In this document: piece after piece, positions 26,085 to 33,338 of the stretch
Numbering within the stretch: position 1 is the first letter of the stretch
Layout: every line of letters starts with the position of its first letter
NCBI GenBank assembly: GCA_023356605.1
Contig: JAKQYE010000018.1
Span: 9,674 to 43,011 of the forward strand
Origin: Trichodesmium sp. MAG_R02
GTDB lineage: Bacteria > Cyanobacteriota > Cyanobacteriia > Cyanobacteriales > Microcoleaceae
Direction of reading: 5' to 3'
Length of the DNA stretch: 33,338 bases
Position numbers and translations under genes: made by a program
The notes under the pieces: generated by a model
Seen by the model: the letters and a program-made list of their open reading frames with translations, nothing else
Databases searched by the model: none
Told to the model about the DNA's origin: nothing

Positions 26085-27382
26085 TAGTTGTTTTAATTAA
26101 AATTGCAACAAAAATTGAGTAGAATAAAATCAAGTCAACTAGAAACTATTTTGAACTATACCTTACAGTTTAGACTTAAGAAAAAAGTAATAAATTTTGT
26201 AGAAAAGGGCGGTACGATTACCGAAGCAGCTCATAAATTTGGGATAGGAATAGCTTCGATATATAGATGGTTATATCGCCCAAAATTGGAAGCAACTAAG
26301 GTAAAAAAGTCGTCAAATAAAATTAGATTGGAAAGAATTATAAAAAGATGTAAAAAAATCGAGAGTCGATCATTGGCCGACAGAGCTAAAAAATTTGGAG
26401 TTAATCCTACAGCTATATTTTATGCTTTGAAAAGAATGAAAATTACTAGAAAAAACAACTTCGTTATAGAGAAAGAAATAGAAAGGAAAAAAATTAATGG
26501 CACCAATTATATTTAAAGTCAGCCTAAATACCGTGGGATTTGAACAATGGTTAAATCAATATTTATTACCATCATTAAAAATTCCCAGTGCACTAATTAT
26601 GGATAATTCACCAATTCATAGAAAAAACGTTATTAAATAATTAGTATAAGCAGGGGGATAATCAATTACTATTTTTGGTGAAATACTCTCCTGATTTAAA
26701 TAACATAGAACATAATTTTAGTGCATTAAAAAGCTCTATAATAGATTTGCATATTAGCATATATATTGATAAAATTATTCGTAGAAATAGTTGCAGGGTT
26801 AATTGATGAGATAGGAATAGTGGAAGTAATTAACCAAAAATTAGGAGTAGATAATCGAGAAAAAATTACTGCTGGACAAGCAATAAAACCGACATTCCGC
26901 AGATATTTATATATCTTTATGTATGTTTACATTTTCAAAGAGACTGATACCAAAAATCTTCTTTCTAGAACTCAAGGTCAATAAAGTTTATTAATAACTA
27001 AGAATAAGAGAAAATTTAGCAGCTGGGAGAGGAAAAAAGGAAAAAAATTTAATGAAACCAATTATATTTAAAGTCAGCCTAAATGCCGTGGGATTTAAGG
27101 AATGGTTAGATCAGGATTTATTACCATCATTAAAAATTCCCAGTGCACTAATTATGAATAATTCACCAATTCTCACGAAAAAACGTTATTAAATAATTAG
27201 TAAAAGCAGGGGATCATCAATTACTATTTTTGGTGAAATACTCTCCTGATTTAAATGACATATAACATAATTTTAGTGCATTAAAAAGACCTATAATCTA
27301 TTCACCTATCAACACATATATTGATGAAATTATTCGTAATTATTGTGCCAAAATTTATCTCATTCTTATTTAAAAAAAACTA
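26085..27382 (+). mobile_element. Composite IS630-like insertion in the ldh pseudogene
   Basis: Begins TAGTTGTTTTAATTAAAATT and ends AAAAAAAACTA, flanked by TA at 26083-26084 and 27383-27384. It contains one IS630 copy whose transposase has lost the first catalytic block (26103-26516 open frame: helix-turn-helix IYRWLYRPK, then a jump straight to NGTNYI). APIIFKVSLNTVGFEQW and LIMDNSPIHRK (second Asp) follow in another frame. Then come an IS1634-like scrap (26781-26975) and the 3' part of a second IS630 copy (about 26990-27382, repeating KPIIFKVSLNAVGFKEW and LIMNNSPI). None can encode a working transposase. Confidence 0.78.
26781..26975 (+). pseudogene. IS1634-type (DUF4277) transposase fragment
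   Basis: VEIVAGLIDEIGIVEVINQKLGVDNREKITAGQAIKPTF, followed by a degraded segment ending IFKETDTKNLLS, resembles the N-terminus of IS1634-type transposases. It is embedded between two IS630 pieces, so it inserted or recombined there later. Confidence 0.6.
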
Positions 27383-27384
27383 TA

Positions 27385-27642
27385 TTGCCGAGGAAAAAAC
27401 GGAAGGAGAAGTCATGGATATGATGCATGGCATTCCGTTTATCGCTGCGGACTCTATCTGTTCCGGAACAGTTACTGATGCGGGAGCAGATACTGATATC
27501 GTGATTATTACTGCAGGGGTTGCTCAAAAACCAGGGGATAGTTGTAGGGCAGATTAATCTTTCTCTCAGTGAATTAGAGATAGAGCAGTTGCATCATTCA
27601 GGGCAAGTTTTCTGGGAGATTATCAGTCAATTAAAATTGTGA
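27385..27642 (+). pseudogene. L-lactate dehydrogenase, middle and C-terminal parts
   Basis: The frame AEEKTEGEVMDMMHGIPFIAADSICSGT...DIVIITAGVAQKPGD matches the second part of the NAD-binding domain. After the GD codons the frame shifts and reads IVVGQINLSLSELEIEQLHHSGQVFWEIISQLKL, stop at 27640-27642, which resembles the last helix of L-lactate dehydrogenases. Most of the catalytic domain, including the active-site histidine, is deleted between the two pieces. The 3' end overlaps the end of the convergent 1023-codon gene by 12 bp. Confidence 0.65.
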
Positions 27643-30600
27643 ACTTACTCCTTTATCTATTAAACTAAAATCTAAATTAGAGCAAGCTGGGTTTTGAGAT
27701 TCCACAACTTCAACAAGAATTGCTTGACCAACAATTTCTCCTTCTGGATTAAATTTAAGATGTTGTCCAGAGGTTTCATTAGATGGAAGATTTACTTCTT
27801 TAAGTTTTTCCAAAACTTTAGACCTGGTGGGATTATCGCCAGAATTAGATAAAGCAGAAATAAAAGCCTTAGTTGCATCATAACTGGTAGCAGTGCGCCA
27901 GCCAACCTCTCCTCCCCACTGAGCTTTGGCTCGAGCTACAAACTTTTTTGCTGTCTCTAATTCTTTAGACCACGGTATTGATAAAATCAAACCTTTAAGT
28001 GCTTCCCCACCTTGGTTTAAGATATCGCAATTATAAAGACTACTGCCACCAAGTAAGTTTAATCTTTGGTTTTCTGGCAATTTATAATTAGCTTCAGCAA
28101 TCTCTATTGCTAAGTCAATTTTTCCTACGTTTGGAAATAGCACTCCAGCTTCGACTTGGTTATTTGCTGCTTCCTCAACTTCTTTGCTGGGTTCAAAAGA
28201 CGGTTGTTTCAAATCTATACTTTTAACCTTTACGTCAGGCTTCAAACTTGTTAAGTAAAAATCAAAAAATTCATTTATACTTTTACTAAATGAACTTTCT
28301 TTGTTATAAAAAATCACAATCTTTTCTATAGATCTAAATTTGACATATTCAGCTAGCTTTTTACTTGCTACAGAGTCATCAATCACAGTTCTAAAAAAAG
28401 CATCACTTTTCAAGTCTATACTTGTACTAGTAGAAGAGATAACTGCCAATTTTTCTTTTTCATATACTTCTAATGCTGCCTTAGTAGCATCACTAGAATT
28501 ATGTCCTATTACTCCTAAAATATTTTTATCTCTGACTATTCCTTGAGCTACTTTTGGAGATATTTCATCATCATTACTATCATTGGCAATAATAATTTCC
28601 AGTAAGCTACTATTTTGTGAAAAATAGTAATCTCGGTTATATTCATTTTGTGCCTGAGCAACACCTCGCAAAATTGCTTTAGCTCTTTTACTGTTCTTAT
28701 CTGCTGGTACAACTACAGCTATTTTTAGAGGATTATTATTATTCTCGCGAGCTAGGGAATTGTTATAGTATATCAATGGCTCTGGGTCATTGCGATTATC
28801 ATTTACAAGTTCTTGAAAACAAGTAACTGCTTTTTTGTATTTAGAATTTTTAAATTCTTTATTACAAATTAAAAATTGATCATCATCATCTTTGTTATTA
28901 TCCTTATAATTCGTGTTATTATACCGACCAAATATTCTTTGTTCGCCACTGCTAAATCTTTCTCTTTCTAGCTGATCCAGCTCTGATTTTCCGAGTATAA
29001 AATCTGGAGCTTGTTGAGTTCTTAATCCCCAAAAAAATCCTATTCCAATCACTAAAGGAACTGCTAAAGCTGCTGTCAAAAATATATGACGAATTGGAAT
29101 TGCTTTAAACTTATTACTATCATAAACTTGGGCATTTTCTTTGTCTTTAAGCTCTCTAAGTTTCTTTTGAGCTTCCATATTGTATGGTTCAATTTCTAGG
29201 ACTGTTTCGTATAGCTTTTTAACTACGCTTAAATTTGTCTCTATAAAACCATTTTTTTGAATTAAATTATCGCCAGAGCCCATCAATGATTCTATGTATT
29301 CCTCTTTCACACGTTGTGGATGAATTCTGTAAGCTCGCTCATATAGTTGTAATGCTTCGTCAAATCTTTGCTTTTTTTTATGTCCTGGAGCCAAGCGGAA
29401 TAAAGCATTAAAGTGGTTAGGATTAAGTTCTAGAGCCATATTATAATGCTCTAACTCACGATCTATATCCCCTCGTATCCGCCATTTATCAGCTCCTTCG
29501 TAATAATTATTAGCTTCATCATCAAGCTTCTCCAATTCCCATATTTCTGAGCGTAGTGGGTAATATTTGATTAACCAACGACGAACAAACTCAACTGTAA
29601 CTCTGTACCCAGATGGATCTAAAAAATCATTTTCACTCAAAGTTTGTTGTGCCTGAAGTAGTTGCTCACGAAGTATTTGTTCTATTTTAACTCCATGGTT
29701 TTCGAGTAAATTTAATGAATTTTCCGGGGGTGAGTGACTTTGCTTTGCATTCTCTTGAGCTGCTGCTACTGCTGAGAAAACAACTCTTTCTGGAATCAAT
29801 AATCCCTCCCGAAACCAATCTAACCCTGCTTCGCTCAACTCAATAGCCTTGTCGATCGCTCTGCCTACATCTATCTCCAAAATATCACTTTTTTCCTCTG
29901 CCCGTGCTTGTACAAACAGAGCGTAGCATATAGCTTGTGTAAAATAAGGATGGCCCGCTGAAAGTCGAAAAATTTCGTTTATTGCCCCCTCATTGTATTC
30001 CAGAAATTTTCTAGCAGGTCTTGTAACCAACCTTTCCGTACTTACTCTTTCTAGCAATCCTATTTTCTGGTTAGGCGCACCTTTAAACAACTTTAGAAGT
30101 TTCGGCATATCAGTTAGTCGCCTTCCCACAACAGGAATAATAAAAAGTTGCTTTTCCTCAGACACAATTGTCTTTAAGTATCCAAAGAAATCTTCAAATA
30201 TTGAGTCATTATTGTTGCTTGCAAATACATCAAACTCATCCAGTAATAATACTAAATTTTTACTACCCAATTTTTGGACTATCGAATGCAATAATTTTCT
30301 GAATTCATTGGGATATTCTTCTAAACCTTCAATTGAAGCTGAATCAATCCTATGTGTGGCATCTTCCGAATCCTCAAAAATTTCTTGAACAAGTTTCTGG
30401 ATCAAAGAATGGATAATTTGATCGAGAGACCATTGGGATTTATCCTGAAAATCTAACAGAATAAAAACAAATTGATGCTCCAAACGTACCTGTTTAGGAA
30501 TTTGCTTTAATACAGAAGATTTACCTATACGTCTTTGACCATGTAGCAGAATAACTCGTTGATTATTACTCAAATTATCTTCAATAAAGCGAAACAGACT

Positions 30601-30702
30601 TTCTCGACCAAAAAACAATTCTGGTTCATCAATAGGAGGACCAAAAATATAAGGATTTTGCCTATAAGGATTTTGCCAATTTTCTGTAGATGTCATATTC
30701 AT
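27631..30702 (-). CDS. STAND-like ATPase-TPR-transmembrane-periplasmic binding fusion
   Basis: A 1023-residue protein with five parts. (1) A P-loop ATPase, about 28-265, with FFGRESLF, Walker A GQRRIGKSS (55-63), Walker B NLVLLLDEFD (149-158) and the late motif LSAGHPYFTQAICY typical of AAA/STAND ATPases. (2) A winged-helix-like part to about 390. (3) TPR-like repeats 393-520 (NPNHFNALFRLAPGHKK.., FDEALQLYERAYRIHPQ). (4) One membrane helix HIFLTAALAVPLVIGIGFFWGL (539-560), preceded by Lys/Arg, so the N-terminus is inside. (5) An outer region with an Asp/Asn-rich linker, one TPR-like unit, and a receptor-family (Peripla_BP_6) ligand-binding domain about 657-1000 (PLKIAVVVPADKNSKRAKAILRGVAQAQNEYN, LGVIGHNSSDATKAALEVYE, SSTSTS). 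This suggests a ligand-gated membrane receptor; the signal and output are unknown. No Shine-Dalgarno is visible; a second ATG lies two codons on. Confidence 0.88.
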   Translation of the reverse strand: MNMTSTENWQNPYRQNPYIFGPPIDEPELFFGRESLFRFIEDNLSNNQRVILLHGQRRIGKSSVLKQIPKQVRLEHQFVFILLDFQDKSQWSLDQIIHSLIQKLVQEIFEDSEDATHRIDSASIEGLEEYPNEFRKLLHSIVQKLGSKNLVLLLDEFDVFASNNNDSIFEDFFGYLKTIVSEEKQLFIIPVVGRRLTDMPKLLKLFKGAPNQKIGLLERVSTERLVTRPARKFLEYNEGAINEIFRLSAGHPYFTQAICYALFVQARAEEKSDILEIDVGRAIDKAIELSEAGLDWFREGLLIPERVVFSAVAAAQENAKQSHSPPENSLNLLENHGVKIEQILREQLLQAQQTLSENDFLDPSGYRVTVEFVRRWLIKYYPLRSEIWELEKLDDEANNYYEGADKWRIRGDIDRELEHYNMALELNPNHFNALFRLAPGHKKKQRFDEALQLYERAYRIHPQRVKEEYIESLMGSGDNLIQKNGFIETNLSVVKKLYETVLEIEPYNMEAQKKLRELKDKENAQVYDSNKFKAIPIRHIFLTAALAVPLVIGIGFFWGLRTQQAPDFILGKSELDQLERERFSSGEQRIFGRYNNTNYKDNNKDDDDQFLICNKEFKNSKYKKAVTCFQELVNDNRNDPEPLIYYNNSLARENNNNPLKIAVVVPADKNSKRAKAILRGVAQAQNEYNRDYYFSQNSSLLEIIIANDSNDDEISPKVAQGIVRDKNILGVIGHNSSDATKAALEVYEKEKLAVISSTSTSIDLKSDAFFRTVIDDSVASKKLAEYVKFRSIEKIVIFYNKESSFSKSINEFFDFYLTSLKPDVKVKSIDLKQPSFEPSKEVEEAANNQVEAGVLFPNVGKIDLAIEIAEANYKLPENQRLNLLGGSSLYNCDILNQGGEALKGLILSIPWSKELETAKKFVARAKAQWGGEVGWRTATSYDATKAFISALSNSGDNPTRSKVLEKLKEVNLPSNETSGQHLKFNPEGEIVGQAILVEVVESQNPACSNLDFSLIDKGVSSQF

Positions 30703-30792
30703 TATTAATTTTTATCGCAATTATATTTTTAGCATTACCAATTAACATAAAAACATTTTTTTTCAATATCTAACAATATATAAATCAAGTAA

Positions 30793-32076
30793 TTATAAAA
30801 ACTTTGCGCAGTACATTGCCAGCTTACTTACCCATTTCACAACAGACTTTATAGCTTTTTTGTTTTCTGACAAATACTTAATCACATCTGTTACTTTTTT
30901 TACTTGTTTATGACTCATCAAATTGAGAAATACTTTCTCTCTCTGTTTAAGTGTTTCTGCATTAGTATTTTCAACTTCTTTAATTACCCACCACTCCATA
31001 ATTGTTGAAGAAAATAAATAAACTGAATTTTCTTGTTCTGTAGTTCGTTTGATAACTCCCCTTTCTTCTAAATCAATCAATTCTCGATATTTCTGACTAA
31101 AAATAATATTAATATCACCTAAATTATAGCGTTTGTTTTGTACGCGACCTTCTAAATTAGATAAAGAGATTAACATTAATAAAGTCTGTTCTAACTCATT
31201 AGCAAGTTGCCATGTATCTTGAAAAAGATGCTCTGTTGCTGTTATCAAATCTCTGGTAAATTTCTCAGCACTGAGTGTTTCTTCAGACCGCATTTTATCA
31301 TAATAAAGAAATCCAGCATTTTGTAGTAATAGTGGATTTCCACCAGCAATTTCTTGAATCCCATCACATAGTGCAGGTGGCATTTCCACTTTACTAAGCA
31401 AAATCTCGACCTCCTTTTGATTCAATGGTTCTAATGGTTGAAATACATAATGATTATACCAAGGAGATTTATCTTGTGTCAGACCAGGACCAGTTTCATT
31501 TAGGCGTCGCAATGAAGTCACAATCATTGATAGATGCTTTCTCTCTGAGCAGTGATATGCCAAATTCCGACACTCACTTAAAAATATTTCTACCTCAGTT
31601 TCAGTATACTGAGAATGGCAACGAAAAGTCGCATCATAATCATCTAAAAGTAGCACTAAAAATTTTTCTTGTTCACCTAATTTTTTCAACACAAAGCGTA
31701 GGTAATCTTTAGTTATTTTTGGCCTTTTTAGTAAATCTCGAATTATAGGTTGTAGGATAGAATTATCTTTAGTTTTTTCTCTAATTAAATTAATAATCCG
31801 GCGCCAGAAACTAGCAGGCATAAAAGGATTAATTTCTTGGCAATTTAGATAAATAATTACCGCTGCAGATGGATTTAGATTTTTTGACTGCCAGACTTCC
31901 TCAGACGTCAGAAGCTGAAGGAAAGAAGTTTTCCCTATACCAGGACCGCCCCAAACAGCTAAATTACTGCGATTATATATTTGGTCAAATGCGATCGCGA
32001 TTAAACTTTTGCGCCCCACAAAATTTTCTGGAGCAACTGGCTGACCTACAGTGAAAGGATTTCTTAAATTTTCCAT
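30793..32076 (-). CDS. STAND-type NTPase without membrane or sensor domain
   Basis: A 427-residue protein read from MENLRNPFTVGQPVAPENFVGRKSL. An upstream in-frame start at 32193 exists, but the extra 39 residues only re-read the end of ispF in another frame, so I prefer ATG 32076. The P-loop ATPase has Walker A VWGGPGIGKTS (41-51), Walker B FLVLLLDDYD (139-148), a sensor-like IVTSLRRLNE (185-194) and the GGNPLLLQ helix (245-252). A winged-helix-like part follows at about 290-380 (LLMLISLSN, LIDLEERGVIKRT), then a short helical tail VKKVTDVIKYLSENKKAIKSVVKWV. No effector domain was recognised. It lies 61 bp after ispF and 90 bp before the large fusion, all on one strand, so probably in one transcript. 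Confidence 0.85.
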   Translation of the reverse strand: MENLRNPFTVGQPVAPENFVGRKSLIAIAFDQIYNRSNLAVWGGPGIGKTSFLQLLTSEEVWQSKNLNPSAAVIIYLNCQEINPFMPASFWRRIINLIREKTKDNSILQPIIRDLLKRPKITKDYLRFVLKKLGEQEKFLVLLLDDYDATFRCHSQYTETEVEIFLSECRNLAYHCSERKHLSMIVTSLRRLNETGPGLTQDKSPWYNHYVFQPLEPLNQKEVEILLSKVEMPPALCDGIQEIAGGNPLLLQNAGFLYYDKMRSEETLSAEKFTRDLITATEHLFQDTWQLANELEQTLLMLISLSNLEGRVQNKRYNLGDINIIFSQKYRELIDLEERGVIKRTTEQENSVYLFSSTIMEWWVIKEVENTNAETLKQREKVFLNLMSHKQVKKVTDVIKYLSENKKAIKSVVKWVSKLAMYCAKFL

Positions 32077-32137
32077 TATATCTTGATTTTCAAACTTGAG
32101 AAAGTACTTATGGATAATACTTCTAGTCTTCTCATTT

Positions 32138-32635
32138 TTATGCTTTTCTGTTCTCAGTAGATTTGTGTAGCAAAACCACGGCATAAGCAGCAATACCTTC
32201 CTCCCTACCCACAGGACCTAATTTTTCATTAGTAGTAGCTTTAATACTAACCTGATCTGCTTCTAGTCCTAAAGTAGTAGCCAGGCGCGATCGCATTTTC
32301 TCTATATATGGCTTCAACTTAGGACGTTCTGCCACCACTACCGAGTCAATATTACTAATTCTCCAGCCAGCACCCTTAACTAAATCATTAACACGCTTCA
32401 ATAAATCTATACTATCAGCCCCAGCCCATTGTGGATCGCTGGGGGGGAAATAATGGCCAATATCCCCCAAACTTAGAGCCCCTAACATTGCGTCCATAAT
32501 AGCATGGGTCAGAACATCCGCATCACTATGGCCAATAAGTCCCATTGCATGGTCAATTTTGATTCCTCCCAAAATCAATGGTCTTTCTGGCCCTAATTTA
32601 TGAATATCGTAGCCATTACCTATACGAAAGTTCAT
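32138..32635 (-). CDS. ispF: 2-C-methyl-D-erythritol 2,4-cyclodiphosphate synthase
   Basis: A 165-residue MEP-pathway enzyme that cyclises CDP-methylerythritol 2-phosphate and releases CMP, supplying isoprenoid precursors for carotenoids, chlorophyll side chains and quinones. Metal ligands are Asp10 and His12 in GNGYDIHKL and His44 in [19 protein letters not shown] (35-53). [13 protein letters not shown] and the C-terminal [25 protein letters not shown] complete the family pattern. The length is normal. It is first in the probable unit with the two ATPase genes, which is not a known functional pairing and may only reflect chance placement behind a housekeeping promoter. Confidence 0.97.
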   Translation of the reverse strand: MNFRIGNGYDIHKLGPERPLILGGIKIDHAMGLIGHSDADVLTHAIMDAMLGALSLGDIGHYFPPSDPQWAGADSIDLLKRVNDLVKGAGWRISNIDSVVVAERPKLKPYIEKMRSRLATTLGLEADQVSIKATTNEKLGPVGREEGIAAYAVVLLHKSTENRKA

Positions 32636-32678
32636 ATTCTTAACTATTACTTAATAGAAAATAATTGCTTAACTATTG

Positions 32679-32684
32679 TATAAT
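32679..32684 (+). promoter_or_regulatory. Possible -10 box in the divergent ispF/PqqD spacer
   Basis: TATAAT preceded directly by TG, 64 bp before the GTG start at 32748. No convincing -35 box lies at 16-18 bp, so this is weak. The 112-bp spacer must hold promoters for both directions. Confidence 0.3.
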
Positions 32685-32747
32685 GCGCCTTATATTATGC
32701 GGAAATATTTTTTCTTAAATTGATTTTATTGCTATTAGAGGTAAGTT

Positions 32748-33068
32748 GTGAACATTTCATTGACTGAAAAAGTAGTATTCACTGATGATTTTTTTCTAGC
32801 AGAAGATGAGGGAGGAATTTTTATAGTTAATTCTCAACAGGAAGGCGAAGATTTTCTGTTGGATGATGTAGCAGCTCAAATGTTATTTGCCTTAGTGGGA
32901 GCTGACTCTATTCAAGAAGCTTATGAAGACATTTTAGAATTAGAACAAGTCGATCCGGAGGTGTTAAAAAAAGATTTGTTAGAATATATTGAAGATTTAA
33001 AAAATGATGGAATTATCAAAATTATCCACCAAAAAGATGGTTTTCATGAAGAAGAGATGGTTTCTTAA
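32748..33068 (+). CDS. PqqD-like protein (RiPP recognition element fold)
   Basis: A 106-residue acidic protein. The start is GTG at 32748, supported by AGAGG seven bases upstream; no ATG fits. The middle, EGEDFLLDDVAAQMLFALVGADSIQEAYEDILELEQVDPEVLKKDLLEYIEDLKNDGII (about 32-91), has the PqqD pattern: a strand, the LLD-VAA turn into a helix, then a three-helix winged fold. PqqD proteins bind leader peptides of ribosomally made, modified peptides, or serve as chaperones beside radical-SAM or nucleotidyltransferase enzymes. No precursor peptide or modifying enzyme is in the window; the genes to the right of 33338 would decide. Confidence 0.8.
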   Translation: MNISLTEKVVFTDDFFLAEDEGGIFIVNSQQEGEDFLLDDVAAQMLFALVGADSIQEAYEDILELEQVDPEVLKKDLLEYIEDLKNDGIIKIIHQKDGFHEEEMVS

Positions 33069-33270
33069 CCAGAAAGTCAGGAGTTTTTTTATCAATGGAG
33101 AGCAGCAAATAACTACAAATAACCCGAGTATAAATCTCCCATTACTTAAGGCAACTCCTTAGTTCTACAGATAATATTCTGCCTTATTTAATCTCAGAAA
33201 AATTAAAACCTGATGAGTAAGTGATTAGACAAAATTAATTGTATATTTTTAACAAAAGTATTAGATAATA
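33069..33270. other. Spacer without a recognisable gene
   Basis: About 200 bp between the PqqD-like gene and the possible partial frame at the edge; no terminator or promoter could be identified. Confidence 0.4.
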
Positions 33271-33338
33271 ATGTCCAGAGGGAAAAAGTTAGCGATCGCA
33301 CAAGTGCCATTATTTTCGTACTTGGCTTTCAGCCGATG
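33271..33338 (+). CDS. Possible 5' end of a further gene (partial)
   Basis: From ATG 33271 an open frame MSRGKKLAIAQVPLFSYLAFSR runs off the window, with a HIP1 octamer inside it. No clear Shine-Dalgarno. Too short to recognise; it may be chance. Confidence 0.25.
   Translation, partial: MSRGKKLAIAQVPLFSYLAFSR

Noticed and set aside
26103..26516. 137-codon frame that looks like an intact helix-turn-helix protein
   Set aside because: It is the N-terminal part of an IS630-type transposase joined by deletion to a later segment; the same sequence is seen in decayed form at 20367 onward.
19440..27642. Functional link between larB and the lactate dehydrogenase pseudogene
   Set aside because: They are 5.7 kb apart, separated by unrelated genes and mobile elements, and many cyanobacteria have larB without ldh; a shared lactate theme is not evidence.
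29993..30388. 131-codon plus-strand frame inside the receptor fusion gene
   Set aside because: Antisense shadow of the ATPase-coding region; Ser/Asn-rich reverse reading with no motif.
32077..32193. Upstream extension of the smaller STAND ATPase (start at 32193)
   Set aside because: The extra 39 residues overlap the 3' end of ispF in another frame and have no family similarity; the conserved part begins at the ATG at 32076.

Overview
This window looks like a piece of a low-GC filamentous marine-type cyanobacterial chromosome (Trichodesmium/Okeania-like, by inference). Several things point that way: HIP1-type gcgatcgc octamers occur in many genes (for example near 308, 8101, 10780, 13103, 16300, 24290 and 31989); there is a SigC-like group 2 sigma factor; there is a VKOR-thioredoxin fusion of the cyanobacterial kind; and only about half of the sequence is coding. 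The rest is unusually rich in decayed insertion sequences, MITEs and other small repeats. No rRNA, tRNA or CRISPR array was seen.

Layout: 1-5.9 kb holds a TRAP-type solute-binding protein, panB, a small conserved protein, a GNAT acetyltransferase and a sigma factor, separated by MITE-filled spacers. 6-10.2 kb is mostly gene-poor, with a CbiX/SirB-like chelatase and a truncated IMS-domain remnant. 10.2-16.9 kb carries a DUF1460 protein, an IS4-family wreck, an Ap4A phosphorylase-like gene, a relic of an IS200/IS605 TnpB tail with its right end, a small secreted protein, a 1.4-kb empty stretch, and the VKOR fusion. 17-21.3 kb is a repeat graveyard: a TnpB fragment, an unusual inverted-arm/tandem-repeat structure, an IS4 remnant, larB, and a dead IS630-type element. 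21.3-25.3 kb holds two tandem paralogous peptide-type solute-binding lipoproteins. 25.9-27.6 kb is a lactate dehydrogenase pseudogene split by an IS630-like insertion; removing that insertion restores the reading frame at the junction. 27.6-32.6 kb is a probable three-gene unit on the minus strand: ispF, then a soluble STAND-type ATPase, then a 1023-residue ATPase-TPR-membrane-periplasmic-binding fusion. The window closes with a divergent PqqD-like (RiPP recognition element) gene.

The most interesting candidate system is the pair of NTPases at 27.6-32.1 kb. One is predicted to carry an amino-acid-receptor-type sensor outside the membrane and an ATPase plus TPRs inside, which suggests ligand-gated signalling through a STAND-like switch. 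The second best are the mobile-element observations: a 90-bp MITE family with three of three copies flanked by perfect 5-bp duplications and ends matching the resident IS4-family element; a second MITE family matching the resident IS630 element with TA duplications; and a TnpB-less IS605 remnant that still has a promoter, the guide-RNA-like 3' part and a terminator, so it could make a roughly 220-nt RNA.
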